Shown here piece by piece: positions 59,494-64,000 of a DNA stretch of 64,000 bases (position 1 is the stretch's first letter; each line of letters starts with the position of its first letter). The stretch spans positions 342,521 through 406,520 of the forward strand of contig NZ_SWFP01000008.1 in assembly GCF_005869225.1 (NCBI RefSeq), in the 5' to 3' direction. The notes beneath the pieces are model-generated. The model was not told the origin of the DNA and ran no database searches. It was given only the letters and a program-made list of their open reading frames with translations. The position numbers were made by a program, and so were the translations under genes. This stretch comes from Dyadobacter bucti (GTDB lineage: Bacteria; Bacteroidota; Bacteroidia; Cytophagales; Spirosomataceae).

Positions 59494-60987
59494 TTACTGA
59501 TGCTGCTCCCGTAACAGGTCATTTACAGTCTTTACAGGATTGAATGTCAGTAGAGGAACTTCTACAAAAAGTGTGTTCCAATCTGCCATCGCGCCATTCC
59601 ACAGTCCGGGAAGTTCCTGAGCTTTAAGGTCTTTCCCGTCTTTTGATTTGCCGGTAATAAAGCCTGTCAACGGATCTCTGAATTTTTTGAGATCATACAA
59701 TTCTCCTTTGCTGTTTTTGATAGCACAAACAAGATCAACAGGATTAAAGTGGGTTGAGTCCTTGAAAATTTTGTTTTGTTCAGCATCATCCACATCCACC
59801 TGGGCAGATTCCACAACCTGGAGGGAAGATGATCCGTCACTATTCTGTGCCCAGAAAGGACCGCCGCCCGGTTCACCCTGATTTTTAACCATCCCACAAG
59901 CGCGCAGAGGCCGGTCTAACTTCTGAACAAAGTAATCTTTCTTTTGCTCATCCGTCAATCCGTCAAAAGATGCCGGAGGAATAACACAAAGTTCGTTTCG
60001 GAAAAACGAATCCAGCTCATTTAACAGGGCCGAGTCATATTGCTGAAGCTTTTTCAGATAGCCGAAAATACGTTTCTGGTAAGTCAGGACAATCCCGGCG
60101 AGTGCCTTTTTATAGGTAATTGTATCTTCCTTTATGCGGTCAGGCACCACATTGTCGATATTTTTTATAAAAATAATATCGGCATCCAGTTGGCTCAGGT
60201 TATCAAGGAGCGCACCGTGCCCCGCAGGTCTGAATAGCAAACTACCGTCTTTTTCACGGAAAGGTGTATTGTCCAGATTGACCGCAATGGTATCCGTAGC
60301 ACTTTTTTGCTCTGAAAATGACACAAAGTACTTCACTCCGAAAACACTCTGGTAACTTGGCAACACCTCTACCACCAGTTTTTCAAATTTATCGCGATGT
60401 TCAGGCGACACTGTAAAATGTATTTTAACATGGCCTCCGGCATTTGCATATTTTGCGCCTTCCACCAAATGTTCCTCCAGAGGTGTTCTGGAGCGGTTTT
60501 CGTAATTGTGAAATTTCAAAAGACCTTTTGGTAACTCACCGTATCCCAAGCCCTTATTTGTGAGAAAATAAGAAACGATAGTAGTCTCATCCGCAGTCTC
60601 TATATCGTTACCATCCGCAGCGAGGGCAGTTTTAAGGTCATCAAAAAAAGCAAATTCGCGCAGTCTCGCAAAAAACTCGTCTACCGATTTATCTTTTTTC
60701 CCCTCCTGCAAAAAACCGAAAAGGGATTTAAACATCCTGGTTGCCGCGCCGGATGCCGGTACAAATTTCAACAGGGCTATTTCACCTTCCAGTGTATTTT
60801 TATCAAATTCGGCGAGCATTTCTGTAATTTGACTGTCAGTAAGCCGGATTATTCCATCTCCGACAGTGGCCGCTTTCGAAAGATGAAGAAATGGAAATCC
60901 ATCTTCGAAATATTTAACTTGTTCTTTTACCGTAGCGAGGTCACTCCCACGTTCGCCAATCTGTACAATATCTTTTTCAAGGAACAT
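59494..60987 (-). CDS. DUF4301 family protein
   Basis: This 497-residue cytosolic protein has the features of DUF4301, a Bacteroidota family. Motifs such as FVPASGAATRMFKSL near 75-90, LFRPAGHGALLDNLSQLDADIIFIKNIDN-like text near 250-280, broken here by SQLD, and PGGGPFWAQ resemble sugar-nucleotide transferase (UDP-sugar pyrophosphorylase-like) folds. The GSGxAxR-like start and the PAGHG loop hint at nucleotide binding. The reaction is unknown. It is probably monocistronic, with a terminator after it and UvrD upstream on the same strand 110 bp away. Confidence 0.88.
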   Translation of the reverse strand: MFLEKDIVQIGERGSDLATVKEQVKYFEDGFPFLHLSKAATVGDGIIRLTDSQITEMLAEFDKNTLEGEIALLKFVPASGAATRMFKSLFGFLQEGKKDKSVDEFFARLREFAFFDDLKTALAADGNDIETADETTIVSYFLTNKGLGYGELPKGLLKFHNYENRSRTPLEEHLVEGAKYANAGGHVKIHFTVSPEHRDKFEKLVVEVLPSYQSVFGVKYFVSFSEQKSATDTIAVNLDNTPFREKDGSLLFRPAGHGALLDNLSQLDADIIFIKNIDNVVPDRIKEDTITYKKALAGIVLTYQKRIFGYLKKLQQYDSALLNELDSFFRNELCVIPPASFDGLTDEQKKDYFVQKLDRPLRACGMVKNQGEPGGGPFWAQNSDGSSSLQVVESAQVDVDDAEQNKIFKDSTHFNPVDLVCAIKNSKGELYDLKKFRDPLTGFITGKSKDGKDLKAQELPGLWNGAMADWNTLFVEVPLLTFNPVKTVNDLLREQHQ

Positions 60988-61097
60988 ATCAAGTAAGTTA
61001 ATCAGTGAAGTTTTAGGGTAATTTCTTAATTATTTAAAATTAAATCTTTCAATAGTATAAAGTCTTATGTTGATGTACTATAACCATGTAAGTGCAA

Positions 61098-63371
61098 TTA
61101 TTTGACGATATGAAGCTTTGCGAAACTTAACAGCAGCGTTTTTTCTCCAACGATATCAAATTTGACCGTCGCTTTTCGATCCGTTCCGTTGACATCCATT
61201 TTAGTCACATTTCCCAACCCGAATTTCATGTGTTCTACCCTGTCGCCTTCTTTGAGATCGGAGGTATCGCTCGGAGTAAAATCCGCAGAGGGTGTATATG
61301 CTGCCGCGACCGCTACATTGGTTTTGGGCTCCGCAGGCTTACGCGCGATCAGATTTCGAGCAAATGATGTGCCACCCGCTACTGAGTTCTCGCGTTCCGT
61401 CGCGCCTTGTATCATTTTAGAGACATTCAGAAAGCGGGGATCAACTTCCAACAGAAAGCGACTGGGCTCACACATTTTGAGCCTTCCCCACTGATACCGG
61501 CTTTCAGCATAGGAAAAAGACAATTTCTTTTCTGCCCTTGTAATAGCCACATAAAAAAGCCTTCTCTCTTCCTCGAGATCCTGGCGGCTTTCCAGCATCA
61601 TCTGGCTGGGAAATAAATCTTCTTCCAGTCCCACAATAAAAACATTCCTGAATTCCAGTCCTTTGGCAGAGTGAATGGTCATCATAGTGACCCGGTCATT
61701 ATCTTCATTTTCGTCCGGTTCGTCCGCGTTGGTCAACAGAGATACAGACTGCAGAAAAGCACTCAGCGTTTTATCTTCGTTGGCATCGCTATCCACAAAT
61801 TCCTTGATACCATTGAGCAGTTCCTGCACGTTTTCGTATCGAGAAAGCCCTTCAACCGTCTTATCCTCATATAGTTCTCTCAAAATACCGGAGACTTTAG
61901 CAATATGAGCCGCAATTTCGTAGGCATCTTTTCCGTCTTCCACGAGCAACTTAAAACTCTTTATCAGTGTCCCGAACTGCTCGATGGGAGCAATGGTACG
62001 ACCACTTGCAAAACTTGCGATATTGGCAACTACGTCCCAGATGGCGACATTATTTTCGGCAGCCGTTACTGTAATTTTGGCAACTGTAGTGTCGCCAATA
62101 CCTCTTTTTGGCAGGTTAATAATTCGTTTAAAAGCTTCCTCATCACGCTGGTTCACGGTAAACCGAAGGTAGGCGAGCAGATCTTTAATTTCTTTCCGCT
62201 GATAAAATGACTGCCCGCCAATGATTCTGTACTTAATTCCCAGCTTACGCAGCGCTTCTTCAAAAGAGCGGGACTGCGCATTGGTACGATAAAGAATGGC
62301 GAAGTTTTCGTTTCGCAGCGACTTTTGCATTTTTTCCTCAAAAATCGCAGTCGCTACCAGCCGTCCTTCCTCGTTATCCGACCCCGCCTTAATGACATCG
62401 ATCAAAGAACCTTCTTCGTTGACGGTAAAAGTTTCTTTCTTAAGCTGGGTTTTATTTCTTGCTATGACAGAATTAGCAGCATTTACTATTGTGCTCGTAG
62501 ATCTATAATTCTGTTCCAGTTTGATTGTTTGTACATCCGGAAAATCTTTTTCAAAATTCAGGATATTCTCAATGTTTGCGCCGCGGAAGGCATAAATACT
62601 TTGAGCATCATCACCCACTACCACTATATTACGGTGAACCGCTGAAAGCTTGCGCGTAATCAGGTATTGGGAAACGTTCGTATCCTGAAACTCATCAACC
62701 ATCACATGCTGAAACTTGTGCTGGTATTTGTACAGTACATCCGGAAAATCCCGAAACAGGATATTTGTATTGTAAAGTAAATCATCAAAATCCATGGCAT
62801 TCGCCTGAAAGCAACGGGTCACATAGGTTTTATACAACCTGCCAATTTCCTTCATTTTTGCAGCTTCATCGTCTGCCTGGATAATTGCATTGTTCATGTA
62901 GTCATCTGCAGATACCAGCCGGTTTTTTGCGCCGGAAATTCTGTTGAAAACCACGTTTGCCTTATAAACCTTGTCATCAAGATTATATTCCTTAATGATA
63001 CTTCTAAGTAATGACTTGGAATCATCCGTATCATAAATTGAAAAATCACTGGTGTAACCCAGATAGCGCGCTTCAATTCTCAGTATTTTTGCAAAAACGG
63101 AGTGGAAAGTCCCCATCCATATATTTCTTGCCTCGGTTCCAACGGCATTCTCGATTCGGTGCCGCATCTCACCCGAAGCCTTATTCGTAAAGGTCAACGA
63201 GAGTATCCTGAAAGGGTCTACTCCGTTTTCTATAAGGTGGGCAATCCGATAAGTTAAAACCCTAGTTTTTCCAGAACCTGCTCCTGCAATGATCATCAGC
63301 GGGCCATTACCATACAATACAGCTTCTCGTTGAGGATCATTCAGAGTTGATAAATAACCGTTATTATTCAA
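61098..63371 (-). CDS. pcrA: UvrD/PcrA-type superfamily 1A DNA helicase
   Basis: This 757-residue helicase unwinds DNA in nucleotide-excision and mismatch repair and displaces RecA. The start is TTG at 63371 with an AAGGA sequence just before it. Walker A GAGSGKT is at 30-36. The QSIYAFRGA and VMVDEFQDTN (DExQ) motifs and QNYRST are present, as is MTIHSAKGLEFRNVF. The C-terminal tail (about 710-757, EGDRVEHMKFGLGNV) is the Tudor-like domain found in PcrA/UvrD. The gene is divergent to the small protein gene at 63550. Confidence 0.94.
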   Translation of the reverse strand: MNNNGYLSTLNDPQREAVLYGNGPLMIIAGAGSGKTRVLTYRIAHLIENGVDPFRILSLTFTNKASGEMRHRIENAVGTEARNIWMGTFHSVFAKILRIEARYLGYTSDFSIYDTDDSKSLLRSIIKEYNLDDKVYKANVVFNRISGAKNRLVSADDYMNNAIIQADDEAAKMKEIGRLYKTYVTRCFQANAMDFDDLLYNTNILFRDFPDVLYKYQHKFQHVMVDEFQDTNVSQYLITRKLSAVHRNIVVVGDDAQSIYAFRGANIENILNFEKDFPDVQTIKLEQNYRSTSTIVNAANSVIARNKTQLKKETFTVNEEGSLIDVIKAGSDNEEGRLVATAIFEEKMQKSLRNENFAILYRTNAQSRSFEEALRKLGIKYRIIGGQSFYQRKEIKDLLAYLRFTVNQRDEEAFKRIINLPKRGIGDTTVAKITVTAAENNVAIWDVVANIASFASGRTIAPIEQFGTLIKSFKLLVEDGKDAYEIAAHIAKVSGILRELYEDKTVEGLSRYENVQELLNGIKEFVDSDANEDKTLSAFLQSVSLLTNADEPDENEDNDRVTMMTIHSAKGLEFRNVFIVGLEEDLFPSQMMLESRQDLEEERRLFYVAITRAEKKLSFSYAESRYQWGRLKMCEPSRFLLEVDPRFLNVSKMIQGATERENSVAGGTSFARNLIARKPAEPKTNVAVAAAYTPSADFTPSDTSDLKEGDRVEHMKFGLGNVTKMDVNGTDRKATVKFDIVGEKTLLLSFAKLHIVK

Positions 63372-63415
63372 AATTATATCCTTTTCTATTTCTTAAATAT
63401 ATTCCCACTAAAAGT

Positions 63416-63423
63416 CAAAGTTA
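63416..63423 (-). promoter_or_regulatory. -7 promoter element for the pcrA gene
   Basis: On the minus strand TAACTTTG matches TAnnTTTG exactly, 45 bp before the TTG start. The -33 half is weak. Confidence 0.4.
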
Positions 63424-63468
63424 GAAAAAAGCATTAAAAGCGTTCTTCTATATATAGCTGAGAGTATA

Positions 63469-63476
63469 TAAGTTTG
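63469..63476 (+). promoter_or_regulatory. -7 promoter element for the gene at 63550
   Basis: TAAGTTTG matches TAnnTTTG exactly, 74 bp before the ATG. No TTTG is found at -33. Confidence 0.4.
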
Positions 63477-63549
63477 TCAGTTCATTAAACAATATGCCTG
63501 AAGTGAGCATTGGTGAGACGCAGGCTAACCATTAATAACATAACATAAA

Positions 63550-63894
63550 ATGGATATTGAAGATCAACCTCTGGAAATGCAATGGGAGCACCTGCTTGAT
63601 AATCTTGAAACCCTGGTGGGAAAAAAACCGGGAGATTTAAACGGAGTATTATTTCTGATAGGTGTTCAGGAGTTGGGGCAAGGGGCGAAGCGATTTACAA
63701 AGGAGCAAAAACAGGATTTGATACATATAGGTATCTGCAGTGTTTTAAGTTTATCTTCTTATTATGCGTTGGAGCATATTGATCAGGATGGCTGGCCCCA
63801 TTACAAGCTAAACCGTGCCCTGCCGCAAGGCGACATAATGAAGCAGGAAGCGCTTCTTAAAATGCATGTTATAGAGTATTTCAAAAATTTATAA
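63550..63894 (+). CDS. Short conserved cytosolic protein of unknown function
   Basis: The 114-residue product has no signal peptide or membrane segment. It is mostly helical (MQWEHLLDNLETLVGKKPGDLNGVLFLIGVQELGQG, broken here after KKP) with GAKRFTKEQKQDLIHIGICSVLS in the middle and a C-terminal KMHVIEYFKNL. The composition is that of a real protein, and it has its own likely promoter. I do not recognise a family. The right edge, 63895-64000, holds no gene start; its T-rich sequence may contain the promoter of the next gene. Confidence 0.7.
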   Translation: MDIEDQPLEMQWEHLLDNLETLVGKKPGDLNGVLFLIGVQELGQGAKRFTKEQKQDLIHIGICSVLSLSSYYALEHIDQDGWPHYKLNRALPQGDIMKQEALLKMHVIEYFKNL

Positions 63895-64000
63895 TTTTTT
63901 GAACGATAAATAAGTTTGGTTATCAAGCGGTTAGATTTTTTGTAAAAAAAGGTTGACAATTTTTTTGTGTTAGGGTTTGCATGTTAAAAATAAAGCCTGC

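Noticed and set aside
63895..64000. TTGACA and TAGGGTTTG at the right edge as a promoter of the next gene
   Set aside because: The spacing between them (12 bp) does not fit, and no gene start is visible inside the window.
1..64000. CRISPR array, insertion sequence, prophage or rRNA operon
   Set aside because: No regularly spaced repeats, transposase, integrase, phage structural gene or rRNA sequence was seen anywhere in the window.

Overview
The window reads as an ordinary chromosomal segment of a Bacteroidota bacterium of the order Cytophagales. A Dyadobacter or Spirosoma-like member is my inference from gene content; no sequence search was run. The evidence is: several promoters with the Bacteroidota -7 element TAnnTTTG and weak Shine-Dalgarno signals; many secreted proteins and lipoproteins of families typical of the phylum (DUF4292, DUF5723, DUF4301, MG2 plus TonB-plug proteins); LytTR/LytS signalling; a eukaryote-type GT3 glycogen synthase; and atpD-atpC placed apart from the rest of the ATP synthase genes.

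Layout. 1-9.4 kb: a partial Omp85-type barrel gene cut by the left edge, icd, 5-formyl-THF cyclo-ligase, asd, a lone nuoD behind a secreted glycosidase-like gene, and glycogen synthase. 9.4-10.1 kb: a VapBC-type toxin-antitoxin pair whose toxin carries an in-frame stop codon. 10.2-21.4 kb: prmA followed by a 1558-residue secreted protein of unknown function, plsY, an M20 peptidase, a TPR protein, hpt and a beta-CASP nuclease. 21.4-30 kb: tRNA-Leu(CAG), a very small kinase-like protein, hemJ, a lipoprotein MsrA, a small outer-membrane barrel whose promoter lies inside a long dyad, a pseudouridine synthase, an orphan ABC ATPase and an 886-residue membrane/TPR protein. 30-36 kb: atpDC, a second PIN toxin-antitoxin pair, a pirin-like protein, a lipoprotein intradiol dioxygenase and a LytS/LytTR pair. 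36-46 kb: an APC permease, an MG2/TonB-plug protein, a TPR-DUF4292-EnvC envelope cluster, panB and an RluA-type synthase. 46-64 kb: a secreted PHP-type metallohydrolase, a DUF5723-recQ pair, two polytopic membrane proteins (one GT39-like), a PBP4-type peptidase, GDP-fucose synthase, an Lrp/AsnC regulator, DUF4301, a UvrD/PcrA helicase and a short conserved protein.

How the genes fit together. Most are core metabolism (TCA cycle, aspartate family, folate, pantothenate, glycogen, phospholipid and heme synthesis, ATP synthase), RNA modification and DNA repair, mixed with envelope genes. Genes are tightly packed: several pairs overlap by 4-32 bp, and convergent pairs often share one symmetrical terminator. 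Only the two toxin-antitoxin pairs look like accessory DNA. There is no integrase, insertion sequence, CRISPR array or phage gene.

I found no convincing large undescribed system. The best leads are the nonsense codon in the otherwise intact VapC-like toxin, the 10-bp dyad enclosing the omp promoter, the 172-residue kinase-like protein next to the tRNA gene, the receptor-plug protein without a barrel, and the pairing of nuoD with a secreted glycosidase-like gene.
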